Both the position numbers and the translations under genes were made by a program. Below, piece after piece: positions 8,677 through 16,971 of a stretch of 64,000 bases of DNA. Location: the NCBI RefSeq assembly GCF_001512295.1, contig NZ_LNUP01000011.1, positions 875,781 through 939,780 on the forward strand, written 5' to 3'. The DNA is from Pseudomonas sp. EpS/L25 (GTDB lineage Bacteria > Pseudomonadota > Gammaproteobacteria > Pseudomonadales > Pseudomonadaceae). Position 1 is the first letter of the stretch. The number at the start of each line of letters is the position of its first letter. The notes beneath the pieces were generated by a model. That model did no database searches and was not told the origin of the DNA. It saw only the letters and a program-made list of their open reading frames with translations.

Positions 8677-9348
8677 CTAAACCTCCGGCACCTCTTCCAG
8701 ATGCAGGTATTGCGCGCCGAGGCGCCGGGCCAGCTCCGTTGCTCGTCCCAGCCGTAGCGGTCCCAGTTCGATATCCAGCACCTGGGTAGGACAGGCCGGG
8801 ATCGTCAACCCCTCCAGATCGCGCAGGCGGCCATCGGTGACCAGCAGCAGCTGAGCTTCCTCACCGGGATGCCGCCGCCGACGGCTCTGGAGCCACATCT
8901 CGACTTCCGCCAGGCCGGCCAGCAAAGGTGTGCCACCGCCCGCTCCCAGCTGCTCCAGCCAGGCCTGCAACGCCTGGCCACTGCGCTGCCCCTGGAAGGA
9001 CCACTCGGGTCGCGTACCCGCCGCCTGCAACACCGCTACCCTCACCCGCTGCCGATAGGCCTGCTCGAACCAGTCAGCGAGCAATCCCTTGGCCTGGGCC
9101 AGGGCGCCATGGCGGCGGGTGGACGCGGAGTGATCGAGGATCACCAGCCAGAGCTGGGCCGGGCGCCGGCTGCGCGGTTGCCGGATCAGGTCGCGGGCAT
9201 GCTGCGGACGCCCCTGCAGCAAGGTGGGCAGCCAGGCGATGGCGCCGTCGTGACCGGGGGTGCGCGCCCCCTGGCGCCCACCCAGCGCCCGCCCCGCCCC
9301 GGTGCGGGCATCGCGATCCAGGGTGCGGGCGGATCGGATGCCTAGGGC
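8677..9348 (-). CDS. chlD: VWA-domain part of chelatase, reached by -1 frameshift (ChlD)
   Basis: This is the -1 frame continuation of the ATPase gene upstream. No good ATG/GTG start with a ribosome site exists near its front; the frame is open from before the ATPase stop (…KKALGIRSARTLDRDARTG) down to 8677. It encodes a von Willebrand A domain with the MIDAS motif DHSAS, the GGGTPL threonine loop and VTDGR. A -1 slip at A AAA AAG (9348-9354) would add 223 residues to the first 341 of the ATPase, giving a 564-residue AAA+-linker-VWA protein, the normal layout of a chelatase D subunit. Separate initiation at TTG 9222 is the alternative, but would lose the arginine-rich region. Confidence 0.75.
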   Translation of the reverse strand, partial: ALGIRSARTLDRDARTGAGRALGGRQGARTPGHDGAIAWLPTLLQGRPQHARDLIRQPRSRRPAQLWLVILDHSASTRRHGALAQAKGLLADWFEQAYRQRVRVAVLQAAGTRPEWSFQGQRSGQALQAWLEQLGAGGGTPLLAGLAEVEMWLQSRRRRHPGEEAQLLLVTDGRLRDLEGLTIPACPTQVLDIELGPLRLGRATELARRLGAQYLHLEEVPEV

Positions 9349-10370
9349 TTTTTTGGGAGGGCCAGTCGCCGCCGCGGACCGCTGGCGGTCGGCTCGGGCG
9401 CCAGGGCGCCCCAGTCACCGCTATCCGCCTCGCCGCGGGCACCCTCGGCCCCTTGATCACCCCGCTCCTGCTCCGGGCTCGACGTCGGAGCATCACTCTG
9501 TAGGGGTGGTATTATTGACGAAGGTTCGCGGCGGCGATGGCGCAGGGCAAAGTCGGCCACGGCCGAGATGTCCTCGCCGGCGATCGCCGCAGCACCCCGC
9601 CAGGCCGCATGGGCGCGAGCCGCGCGCAGCCAGACCAGGTCGGCCCGCAAGCCATCGACCCCGGCCTGGTGACAGGCTTCGGTAATGGCTTCCAGCGCCG
9701 CATCATCCAAAGGAATGTCGGCAAGGCACGCACGGGCCTGGGCACAACGCTCACGCAACGTCGCCTGGGCCGGCTCCCACTGGGCGACGAACGCCGTCGG
9801 ATCGTTATCGAACGCCAACCGCCGCCGCAGGATCTCGGCCCGTTCGCGCGGCGCCGGGCGAGAGTCCAAAGCCAGCGCGAAGCCAAAGCGATCGAGCAAT
9901 TGCGGACGCAGCTCGCCCTCCTCCGGATTCATGGTGCCGACCAAGAGGAAACGTGCGGCGTGCTCATGGGAGATGCCATCGCGCTCCACGCGGTTGACGC
10001 CACTGGCAGCGACGTCCAGCAGCAGGTCCACCAGGTGGTCCGGCAACAGATTGACCTCGTCGACATAGAGCACCCCGCCGTCCGCCGCCGCCAGGACTCC
10101 CGGCGCGAAGCGCGCCCGGCCTTCGCCGAGGGCCGCGTCCAGATCCAGGGTGCCGACGATGCGTTCTTCACTCGCGCCCAGCGGCAAGGTGACGAAGGGA
10201 CCGCCACCGAGCAGGTCGGCCAGGCCCCGCGCCAGGGTGGACTTGGCCATGCCGCGCGGCCCTTCGATCAGCACCCCGCCGATACGCGGGTCGATGGCGT
10301 TCAGGCACAGCGCGAGCTTAAGAGCGTCCGCGCCGACCACGGCGGCCAGGGGAAAGACGGGAGCGGTCAT
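9342..10370 (-). CDS. AAA+ ATPase chelatase subunit (ChlI/BchI type)
   Basis: MoxR/BchI-like AAA+ protein, 342 residues if translated without a frameshift. Walker A is an unusual GPRGMAKST, Walker B is GGVLYVDEVNLL, and sensor 1 is LLVGTMNPEEG; the BchI signature GTLDLDAAL and the arginine stretch (LRPQLLDRFGFAL) are clear. The C-terminal tail from about residue 300 is a low-complexity charged linker (SPEQERGDQGAEGARGEADSG), which in D subunits joins ATPase and VWA domains. Its ATG immediately follows the cobN stop. It would power cobalt insertion by CobN; some relatives insert magnesium, but cobN and the B12 leader favour cobalt. Confidence 0.92.
   Translation of the reverse strand: MTAPVFPLAAVVGADALKLALCLNAIDPRIGGVLIEGPRGMAKSTLARGLADLLGGGPFVTLPLGASEERIVGTLDLDAALGEGRARFAPGVLAAADGGVLYVDEVNLLPDHLVDLLLDVAASGVNRVERDGISHEHAARFLLVGTMNPEEGELRPQLLDRFGFALALDSRPAPRERAEILRRRLAFDNDPTAFVAQWEPAQATLRERCAQARACLADIPLDDAALEAITEACHQAGVDGLRADLVWLRAARAHAAWRGAAAIAGEDISAVADFALRHRRREPSSIIPPLQSDAPTSSPEQERGDQGAEGARGEADSGDWGALAPEPTASGPRRRLALPKKP
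9348..9354 (-). promoter_or_regulatory. -1 ribosomal frameshift heptamer A AAA AAG
   Basis: Codons CCA AAA AAG CCC TAG read the heptamer in the same register as the dnaX slippery site. Slipping back one base enters the open VWA frame two codons before the ATPase stop. A GC-rich stem (CGCCCGC with GCGGGCG) can form within about 50 bases downstream. No strong internal Shine-Dalgarno is obvious upstream. Confidence 0.7.
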
Positions 10371-13300
10371 TCAGGCTTCATCCATATCCATCAAGAGCTG
10401 TTCGAGCGCCTCGCGGTAGTCGCCCGGTTCCTGCCAGAGACCGCGCTGCTGGGCTTCCAGCAGGCGCTCGGTCATGTCGCGCAGCGCCTCGGGGTTGTGA
10501 CGTTCGACGAAATCGCGGGTTTCGGCGTCCAGCAGGTAGGCATCGGCCAATTGCCGATACTGATGATCCTCCACCAGCTCGGTGGTGGCGCCGAAGCCGA
10601 ACAGGTAGTCCACGGTGGCGGCCATCTCGAAGGCGCCTTTGTAGCCATGACGCTTCATGCCGGCGATCCACTTGGGATTGGCCGCACGCGAGCGCACCAC
10701 CCGGCCCAACTCTTCCTTCAAGGTGCGAATCTTTGGCAGGTCGGCCTGGGCATGGTCGCCGAAGTAGCTGGCGCGCCGCTCGCCGCTCAGGGTCTCTGCC
10801 GCGGCCAGCATGCCGCCCTGGAACTGGTAATAGTCGTTGGAATCGAGCAGGTCGTGCTCGCGGTTGTCCTGGTTCTGCAGCACCGCCTGCAGGCGACCGA
10901 GGCGGCGGGAAAAGTCGTCACGGGCGACGGTGCCGTCATCCTCGGCGCCGTAGGCGTAACCGCCCCAGTTCAGATAGGCGGTGGCCAGCTCGCTGCGGTC
11001 CTGCCACTGGCGTTCCTCCACCGCTCCCTGGACACCGGCGCCATAGGCGCCGGGCTGGGCGCCGAAGATGCGCCAGCCGGCCTGCCGCCGTGCGAGGTTG
11101 GCATCGGCCCCGACGGCTTCCAGTTCGGCGCGCTCGCGGCGTACCTGGGCCGCCAGGGGATTGAGATCGTCAGGCTCGTCCAACGCCGCGACCGCCTGGA
11201 CGGCTGCATCGAACAGCCGTACCAACCCGCCGAAGGCATCGCGGAAGAAGCCGGAGATGCGCAGGGTGACATCCACCCGCGGGCGATCCAGCAGCGACAG
11301 CGGCAGGATCTCGAAGTCTTCCACCCGGGCACTGCCGGTCTGCCACACCGGGCGCACGCCCAGCAGGGCCATGGCCTGGGCGATGTCGTCGCCGCCGGTT
11401 CTCATGGTCGCCGTGCCCCAGACCGAGAGGCCCAGTTGGCGCAGATGGTCGCCCTCCTCCTGCAGATGACGCTCCAAGAGCAGGTTGGCCGACTGCCAGC
11501 CCAGGCGCCAGGCCGTCATGCTCGGCAGGTTGCGCACGTCCACGGAAAAGAAATTACGCCCGGTGGGCAGCACGTCCAGCCGGCCGCGACTGGGCGCGCC
11601 GCTGGGTCCGGCCGGGACGAAGCGCCCATCCAGGGCCGCCAGCAAGCCGCCGATCTCGGCGGGGCCACAGCCGTCCAGTGCCGGTGCCACCCGGGTGACC
11701 AGATGTTCCAGGATCGGACGTGTCGCCGGCAGGTCCTCCAGCGCCAGCGGCAGAGACTCGTCATCCACCATCGCGGCGACCAGGGCGAGTGCCAGCAACT
11801 CCAGTCGCTCCCGGGTATCGCCCAGGGTGCGCCAGGGTTCGGCGGACAGCGCCGCCAGGCTATCCGGACGCTCACCTAGCCAGGGCTCGCCCAGGTCGGC
11901 GGCCAGGGGGTCGAAGTCCAGCTGCAGATCCTTGGCCAGCGCCCGCAACAGGCTGGCATTGGCGCCCTGGGCATCGCCACGAGGGATACGCAGCAAGGCC
12001 ACCAGGGTGTCGCGGCGCAGCTGTCCGGTCGGGGATTCGCCGAACACGTGCAGGCCGTCGCGGATCTGGGATTCCTTGAGGTCGCACAGGTAGGCATCCA
12101 GCTGCGGCAGCCAGCTGTCGGGGTCATCGGTGATCACCAACCCCAGCTCGCGATCCAGGGCGGTCTCGCGCACCAGCTGCAGGATCTCGCCGCGCAATTC
12201 GGTGGCGCGGCGCAGGTCCAGCAGGCTGGCGTCGTAGTATTCATCGGCCAGGCGCTCCAGGTCGCGCAGCGGGCCGTAACTCTCGGCACGGGTCAGCGGC
12301 GGCATCAGGTGGTCGATGATCACCGCCTGGGTACGGCGCTTGGCCTGCGCACCCTCGCCCGGATCGTTGACGATGAAGGGATAGACGTTGGGCAGCGGCC
12401 CGAGGATGGCGTCGGGCCAACAGGCTTCCGACAACCCCACCCCCTTGCCCGGTAGCCATTCCAGATTGCCGTGCTTGCCCAGGTGGACCACCGCCTGGGC
12501 GCCATAGACCTCGCGCAGCCAGAAGTAGAAGGCCAGGTAGCCATGGGGCGGCACCAGCGACGGATCGTGGTAGACCGCCGCCGGATCGACGTCGTAGCCA
12601 CGGGCCGGCTGGATGCCGACGAAGGTCAGGCCGAAGCGCACCCCGGCTACCATCAGGCGGCCACGACGGTGCATGGGATCTGCCGCGGGCGCCCCCCAAC
12701 GGTCGGTCACCGCCTGCTGTAGCGAGAGGGGCAGGCGCTCGAACAAGGCCTGGTAGTCGTCCAGGCTCAGGCTCTGCAAGGCCGGCCGCAGATCACGCAG
12801 GGCACTGTCGTTGGTCACCCCACCGAGCAGGCGCTCGATCAGGGCGGTGCCGCTGTCCGGCAGATTGGCCACCGGGTAGCCAGCCGTCTGCAACGCCTGC
12901 AGCACCTTGAGCGCCGCCGCTGGCGTATCCAGACCGACACCGTTGCCGATGCGGCCGTCGCGGGTCGGGTAGTTGGCCAGGATCAGCGCGATGCGCTTGT
13001 CCGCCGCCGGGCGTAGTGCCAGTTCGATCCAGCTGCGCGCCAGACGGGCGACGAAGGCCATGCGTTCGCCATCGGCCTGGTAGTTGACCACGTCACTCTG
13101 GCTGCGCTCGCAGCGCCAGGCCAGGCCCTTGAAGCTGATCGGCCGGGTGATGATGCGCCCATCCAGCTCCGGCAGGGCGATGTGCATGGCCAGGTCGCGA
13201 GCGCCCAGCCCCTGAGCGTTTTCCTGCCAGCGCTCGCGGTTGTCCTGGGCACAGATGGCCTGGAGCACCGGCACCGGGCGGCGGAAGGGCGCGAGATTCG

Positions 13301-14120
13301 GTCGCTCCGGGCTGGATTGGGCGAAGCCGGTGGTATTGAGGATCAGCACCGTGTCGGTCTCGTCCAGCAGCCGCTCCACCTCCTCCAGGCAGGCCGGCTC
13401 CTTGAGACTGGCCACGGCGATGGGCAGCGGATTCAGGCCCTGGGCCTCTAGCTGCTGGCAGAAGACATCGACGAAGGCAGTGTTGGCCGACTGCAGGTGG
13501 GTGCGATAGAACAGCAGCGCCGTCGTCGGCCAGTCCGGTCGCCAACGCTGGCGCCAGCCGTCGAGGCCCAGGCCCTCCGCTTGGTAGACCGCTACCCGCG
13601 GCAATTCCCGTGGAGCCTCGTAGGTGTACCGGGCATCCAGGCATTCCGCGGCCAGGCAGTGCAGGAAATCCCGGGCATTGCCCAGGCCACCCTGGCGCAG
13701 ATAGCGCCACAGCCGTTCCGCCAGCTCGGGCGCCACCGTACCGAGGGCCATCAGTTCCGGATCGGGGCGGTCGCAGCCGGGGACCGCGATCAGGGTCAAC
13801 CCATGCGCCGCCAATTCCGCCAGTTGCTCCATGCCATAGCGCCAGTACCCCTGGCCGCCATGCAGGGAGATGAACACCACCCGTGCCTGGCTCAGCACCT
13901 CCTCGACATAGAGATCCACCGAGGCGTGGTTCTGCAGTTGCATGGGATTGGCCAGGCGCAGGCTCGGATAGCCGGCGTCCAGGGTGCGGGTCGCCTCGGC
14001 CAGCAGCGCCAGGTGCGAATCGCCGCTGCAGAGCACGACGATTTCTCCGGGTGTCTGCGCCAGGTGGGCGATGCCATCGTCCGGGACGAAACCGCCCGGC
14101 TGGGTACGCAGCAGATGCAT
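10371..14120 (-). CDS. cobN: Cobaltochelatase subunit CobN
   Basis: Large catalytic subunit of the aerobic cobaltochelatase, 1249 residues, which inserts Co2+ into hydrogenobyrinate a,c-diamide using the ATPase/VWA partners. The sequence follows the CobN/BchH family throughout: ISLHGGQGYWRYGMEQL near residue 90, NTTGFAQ, NYPTRDGRIGNGVGLDTP, HLGKHGNLEWLPGKGVGLS in the middle, and GVRPVW and MKRHGYKGAFEMAATVDYLFGFGATT near the C-terminus. It starts ATG at 14120 just after cobW and its stop touches the ATPase start, so cobW-cobN-chlI/chlD is one leftward operon under the cobalamin riboswitch. Length is normal for the family. Confidence 0.97.
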   Translation of the reverse strand: MHLLRTQPGGFVPDDGIAHLAQTPGEIVVLCSGDSHLALLAEATRTLDAGYPSLRLANPMQLQNHASVDLYVEEVLSQARVVFISLHGGQGYWRYGMEQLAELAAHGLTLIAVPGCDRPDPELMALGTVAPELAERLWRYLRQGGLGNARDFLHCLAAECLDARYTYEAPRELPRVAVYQAEGLGLDGWRQRWRPDWPTTALLFYRTHLQSANTAFVDVFCQQLEAQGLNPLPIAVASLKEPACLEEVERLLDETDTVLILNTTGFAQSSPERPNLAPFRRPVPVLQAICAQDNRERWQENAQGLGARDLAMHIALPELDGRIITRPISFKGLAWRCERSQSDVVNYQADGERMAFVARLARSWIELALRPAADKRIALILANYPTRDGRIGNGVGLDTPAAALKVLQALQTAGYPVANLPDSGTALIERLLGGVTNDSALRDLRPALQSLSLDDYQALFERLPLSLQQAVTDRWGAPAADPMHRRGRLMVAGVRFGLTFVGIQPARGYDVDPAAVYHDPSLVPPHGYLAFYFWLREVYGAQAVVHLGKHGNLEWLPGKGVGLSEACWPDAILGPLPNVYPFIVNDPGEGAQAKRRTQAVIIDHLMPPLTRAESYGPLRDLERLADEYYDASLLDLRRATELRGEILQLVRETALDRELGLVITDDPDSWLPQLDAYLCDLKESQIRDGLHVFGESPTGQLRRDTLVALLRIPRGDAQGANASLLRALAKDLQLDFDPLAADLGEPWLGERPDSLAALSAEPWRTLGDTRERLELLALALVAAMVDDESLPLALEDLPATRPILEHLVTRVAPALDGCGPAEIGGLLAALDGRFVPAGPSGAPSRGRLDVLPTGRNFFSVDVRNLPSMTAWRLGWQSANLLLERHLQEEGDHLRQLGLSVWGTATMRTGGDDIAQAMALLGVRPVWQTGSARVEDFEILPLSLLDRPRVDVTLRISGFFRDAFGGLVRLFDAAVQAVAALDEPDDLNPLAAQVRRERAELEAVGADANLARRQAGWRIFGAQPGAYGAGVQGAVEERQWQDRSELATAYLNWGGYAYGAEDDGTVARDDFSRRLGRLQAVLQNQDNREHDLLDSNDYYQFQGGMLAAAETLSGERRASYFGDHAQADLPKIRTLKEELGRVVRSRAANPKWIAGMKRHGYKGAFEMAATVDYLFGFGATTELVEDHQYRQLADAYLLDAETRDFVERHNPEALRDMTERLLEAQQRGLWQEPGDYREALEQLLMDMDEA

Positions 14121-14126
14121 CTAGGT

Positions 14127-15179
14127 TCAGGCCACCGCGGCGCGTAGCTGGGCGGTGATGGCCGCCTGGTCCAGCTCCTGACCGATCAGTACCAGCTGGG
14201 TGCTGCGGGTCTCGCCGGCCTGCCAGGCACGGTCGAAGTGCTTGTCGAAGCGGGTACCCACGCCCTGTACCAGCAAGCGCAGCGGCTTGCCGGCGATGGC
14301 GGCGAAACCCTTCACCCGCAGCACACCATGGGTCCTCACCACCTCGCCCAGGGCCGCCAGCAAGGGGGCTTCCGCCACTTCCGGCAGCTCGACACCGAAG
14401 GAGTCGAATTCGTCGTGATCATGGTCTTCATGACCTTCGAGGTCATGGTGGGTCGGCCGGCTGTCGATATGGGCCTCGGACTCGGCCTGCAAACCCAGCA
14501 GCACCGACAAGGGCAGCACGCCGCGACTGGCTTCCACCACCTTGACCGCCGGCGGCAACTCTTCGCTCACCTCGGCACGTACCCGCGCCAGAGCCCCGGC
14601 ATCCAGGCCGTCGGCCTTGTTGAGGATCACCAGGTCGGCACTGGCAAGCTGGTCTTCGAACAGCTCATGCAGCGGCGATTCATGGTCCAGGTTGGGATCC
14701 TGGCGGCGCTGGACGTCCACCTGTTCGGGATGGGCGGCGAAGGTGCCAGCCGCCACCGCCGGGCTGTCGACCACGGTGATCACCGCATCCACGGTACAGG
14801 CGTTGCGAATCTCCGGCCACTGGAAGGCCTGCACCAGGGGCTTGGGCAGGGCCAGGCCGCTGGTCTCGATGAGGATATGGTCGATGTCGCCGCGGCGCGC
14901 CACCAGCTCCTTCATCACCGGGAAGAATTCTTCCTGCACGGTACAGCACAGACAACCGTTGGCCAGCTCGAAGACGCGGCCCTGGGCCTCTTCTTCGGTG
15001 CAGCCGATGCTGCACTGGCGAAGGATCTCGCCGTCGATGCCCAGTTCGCCGAATTCGTTGACGATCACCGCGATGCGGCGGCCTTCGGCATGGTCGAGCA
15101 GGTGTCGCAGCAAGGTGGTCTTGCCGGCACCGAGGAAGCCGGTGACGATGGTGACGGGGGTCTTGGCCAGGGTTTTCAT
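14127..15179 (-). CDS. cobW: CobW-type GTP-dependent metallochaperone
   Basis: G3E-family GTPase of 350 residues. Walker A is GFLGAGKTTLLRH, the metal-binding CxCC motif is NGCLCC, and the guanine-specificity motif is NKAD. A His/Asp-rich stretch (HHDLEGHEDHDHDEFD, about residues 240-256) before the C-terminal domain would bind metal. CobW is thought to deliver cobalt to the chelatase. It is first in the operon with cobN, six bases apart. A 5' leader of several hundred bases holds an interrupted cobalamin riboswitch, so expression should fall when B12 is plentiful, if the riboswitch still folds. Confidence 0.96.
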   Translation of the reverse strand: MKTLAKTPVTIVTGFLGAGKTTLLRHLLDHAEGRRIAVIVNEFGELGIDGEILRQCSIGCTEEEAQGRVFELANGCLCCTVQEEFFPVMKELVARRGDIDHILIETSGLALPKPLVQAFQWPEIRNACTVDAVITVVDSPAVAAGTFAAHPEQVDVQRRQDPNLDHESPLHELFEDQLASADLVILNKADGLDAGALARVRAEVSEELPPAVKVVEASRGVLPLSVLLGLQAESEAHIDSRPTHHDLEGHEDHDHDEFDSFGVELPEVAEAPLLAALGEVVRTHGVLRVKGFAAIAGKPLRLLVQGVGTRFDKHFDRAWQAGETRSTQLVLIGQELDQAAITAQLRAAVA

Positions 15180-15291
15180 GGGCTGCCCTTAGAGATAAAG
15201 CGAAAAAAGACGGGCAGGCATGCCGGGCGCTCGCGCTGGCGAAGCCCTGGTGGCAGCCCGGATCACCCCGCCCGGTTGCGTGTTCGAAGCT

Positions 15292-15630
15292 GGCGAGGCA
15301 GGTCTCCTGGCTCGCGGCGCCCGGCTCCGGCCTTCCCGCGTGAGCAGTGGCCTTAGAGCCTGTTCATGATTTCGCGAGCTAGAGTCAAACAAGGCGAAGA
15401 TGCCTGAGGAAGCGGAGTTTACGCGAGGTAAATGAGCATTCCGACCGGGCTGGCGACCCAGGGCATCTTCAACGCAGTTTGGCCGACGCGCAGCAAATTA
15501 TGAACAGGCTCTAGTGGAGAGGCTAAAAATGCCGCTTACAGTTGCGGGGGCAGCCGCGGTGTCGCACCGCGTTCCCTTTCAAGCTTTCGGTGAGGAAAGC
15601 ACCTCGAAGCCCGACAGGCTACGAGCGCCC
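15292..15630 (-). ncRNA. Cobalamin riboswitch of the cobW operon, split by an insertion
   Basis: On the minus strand the 5' half (about 15630 to 15514) has GAAAGGGAA, GCGGTGCGACACCGC and the core GCCCCCGCAACTGTAAG. The 3' half (15353 to 15292) has the B12-box-like GGCCACTG, CGGGAAGGC and the family's closing segment GCCAGGAGACCTGCC. Between them is a 156-base inverted-repeat element (15356-15511) flanked by TA. The junction falls in the variable region between the central core and GCCACTG, where natural riboswitches differ in length. The 5' boundary is approximate. The expression platform would be the roughly 110 bases between 15292 and cobW. Confidence 0.88.
15356..15511. mobile_element. MITE-like element, copy 1, inside riboswitch
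   Basis: The ends are inverted repeats GAGCCTGTTCATGATTT and AAATTATGAACAGGCTC, flanked on both sides by TA. TA target duplication is the rule for Tc1/mariner-IS630-type elements (family knowledge). There is no coding capacity. The internal stretch around GTAAATGAGCATTCCG is shared with four other copies in this window. Confidence 0.85.
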
Positions 15631-15689
15631 TCCCGGGGTGTCAATCGAAGGGGCTTGACCGGTAGCGGAAGCCCGTGGTCTGCTCGCCG

Positions 15690-16000
15690 TTGCTTCAGGT
15701 GTCGCGACTCCGCCATGGGTCGCGGTGAAACGGGAAGCCGGTCCAAGTCCGGCACTGCCCCCGCAACGGTAGACGAGCGCAGGATCACGATGCCACCCGG
15801 CCGGCAAGCCTGGGGAAGGCGATCCTGGTAGTTGCCTAGATATGCGGTCTTGAGCTAGCGCCTGGCAAGGCGAAATCCTCCAAGGAAGCGCGGTTTACCG
15901 AGAGTAAATGAGCATTCCGCGGTGGGTTTCGACGCAGCCAGGCCGACACGCAGCGAAGGCCGCATCTTGCAACCCTCGTGAGTCCGGAGACCGGCCTGTC
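15690..16000 (+). ncRNA. Cobalamin riboswitch upstream of cbtB, split by an insertion
   Basis: On the plus strand the first part (15690-15827) has GGTGAAACGGGAAGCCGG, the core TGCCCCCGCAACGGTAG, GATGCCACCC and GGGGAAGGCGATCCTG; AGGATC and GATCCT can pair around the B12 box. The last part (15974-16000) has the closing segment GAGTCCGGAGACCGGCC. The 143 bases between belong to a repeat element related to the one in the opposite riboswitch. In intact Pseudomonas relatives this place holds a short variable hairpin. The 5' boundary is approximate. It should repress cbtBA-cobE when cobalamin is abundant, if functional. Confidence 0.85.
15831..15973. mobile_element. MITE-like element, divergent copy 2, inside second riboswitch
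   Basis: The ends are imperfect inverted repeats: GTTGCCTAGATATGCGGTCTT at left against the complement of AAGGCCGCATCTTGCAAC at right. Internally it shares GAGCTAG, CAAGGCGAA, GTTTAC and GTAAATGAGCATTCCG with copy 1, so it is a diverged member of the same family. No clear target duplication remains. Confidence 0.7.
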
Positions 16001-16099
16001 GCTTTCAAGCAACCTGCGGTGGGCGGTCGTGCTGGACGGCGGCCGCCTGCGGCTCGCTGCCTTGGCGCGTCCCTGCCGCTTCGACTCCGAGGCCTTGCC

Positions 16100-16285
16100 A
16101 TGACCGCTACCCGCTCCACCACCGCCCTATCCCAGACCAGTACCCGCACCCAACGCCTGACCGCCACCCTGCTCGCCGGCCTGTTCGGCCTGGGCCTGGT
16201 ATTCCTGGCCGGTTTCTCCCACATCGAGGCCCTGCACAACGGTGCCCACGATACCCGCCACAGCGAAGGCTTTCCCTGCCACTGA
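16100..16285 (+). CDS. cbtB: CbtB, small cobalt transporter subunit
   Basis: A 61-residue protein with one membrane helix (TLLAGLFGLGLVFLAGF, about residues 24-40) and a His-rich C-terminus (HIEALHNGAHDTRHSEGFPCH). This is the CbtB family pattern, with His residues thought to bind Co2+. The start at 16100 is the ATG that begins the family-like region; an ATG at 15908 lies inside the repeat element and would run through the riboswitch end. It is followed 11 bases later by cbtA with an AAGGAG site. Predicted inner-membrane location. Confidence 0.92.
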   Translation: MTATRSTTALSQTSTRTQRLTATLLAGLFGLGLVFLAGFSHIEALHNGAHDTRHSEGFPCH

Positions 16286-16296
16286 AGGAGTTCGCC

Positions 16297-16971
16297 ATGT
16301 TCCAGCGTATCGCCTTCAGCGCCGGCGTCGCCGGGCTGCTCGCCGCCCTGTTGCTGAGCGTCCTGCAAAGCCTCTGGATGACGCCGCTCATCCTCCAGGC
16401 AGAAACCTACGAGGTCCAGACCGAAGCCCCGGCGATGGCCCAGCACCATGAGCACGGCGACGAAGCCTGGTCGCCGGAAGACGGCTGGCCGCGCACCCTC
16501 TCCACCTTCGGCGGCAACCTGGTGGTGGCCGTGGGCTTCGGTCTGGTGCTGGCCGGGCTGTTCAACCTGCGGCCGCCGACCCGCCTGCGCCAGGGACTAC
16601 TCTGGGGCCTGGCCGGCTATGCCACCTTCTGCCTTGCCCCGAGCCTGGGACTGCCGCCGGAGCTACCGGGCACCGCTGCAGCCGACCTGACCCTGCGCCA
16701 GGCCTGGTGGATAGGCACTGCCACGGCTACCGCAACTGCCCTCGCCCTGCTGGCGTTCGCCCGCCATCCTGGCTTCAAGCTCGCCGCCCTGGGCCTGCTG
16801 GTCCTTCCCCACCTGCTGGGTGCGCCCCAACCGGTCGCGCATGGGAGCCTGGCGCCGGAAGACCTGCAACGGCACTTCCAGCTCGCCGTGCTGGCGAGCA
16901 ACCTGCCGTTCTGGCTGCTGCTGGGCCTGGCCTGCAGTTGGCTGTTCCGCCGCCAGGGCGCTCGATGCTGA
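16297..16971 (+). CDS. cbtA: CbtA, cobalt transporter subunit
   Basis: Membrane protein of 224 residues with about five hydrophobic helices and the CbtA opening (MFQRIAFSAGVAGLLAALLLSVLQ...). A His-containing loop (AMAQHHEHGDEAWSPEDGWPR, about residues 46-67) follows the first helix, and a second conserved stretch (CLAPSLGLPPELPGT) lies mid-protein. CbtAB is a proposed B12-regulated cobalt uptake system. The TGA at its end overlaps the cobE ATG. Position behind a cobalamin riboswitch supports the assignment. Confidence 0.93.
   Translation: MFQRIAFSAGVAGLLAALLLSVLQSLWMTPLILQAETYEVQTEAPAMAQHHEHGDEAWSPEDGWPRTLSTFGGNLVVAVGFGLVLAGLFNLRPPTRLRQGLLWGLAGYATFCLAPSLGLPPELPGTAAADLTLRQAWWIGTATATATALALLAFARHPGFKLAALGLLVLPHLLGAPQPVAHGSLAPEDLQRHFQLAVLASNLPFWLLLGLACSWLFRRQGARC

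Noticed and set aside
9074-9496. Minus-strand frame bridging the ATPase and VWA segments
   Set aside because: It is Arg/Pro/Ala-rich without family similarity; the -1 frame continuation from the slippery site is a better link to the VWA domain.
10371-14120. Several long frames on the plus strand across cobN
   Set aside because: They mirror cobN codon bias, have no family similarity and no ribosome sites.
15579-15831. Short frames on both strands between the riboswitches
   Set aside because: They lie within riboswitch sequence and the surrounding leaders; no coding signal.
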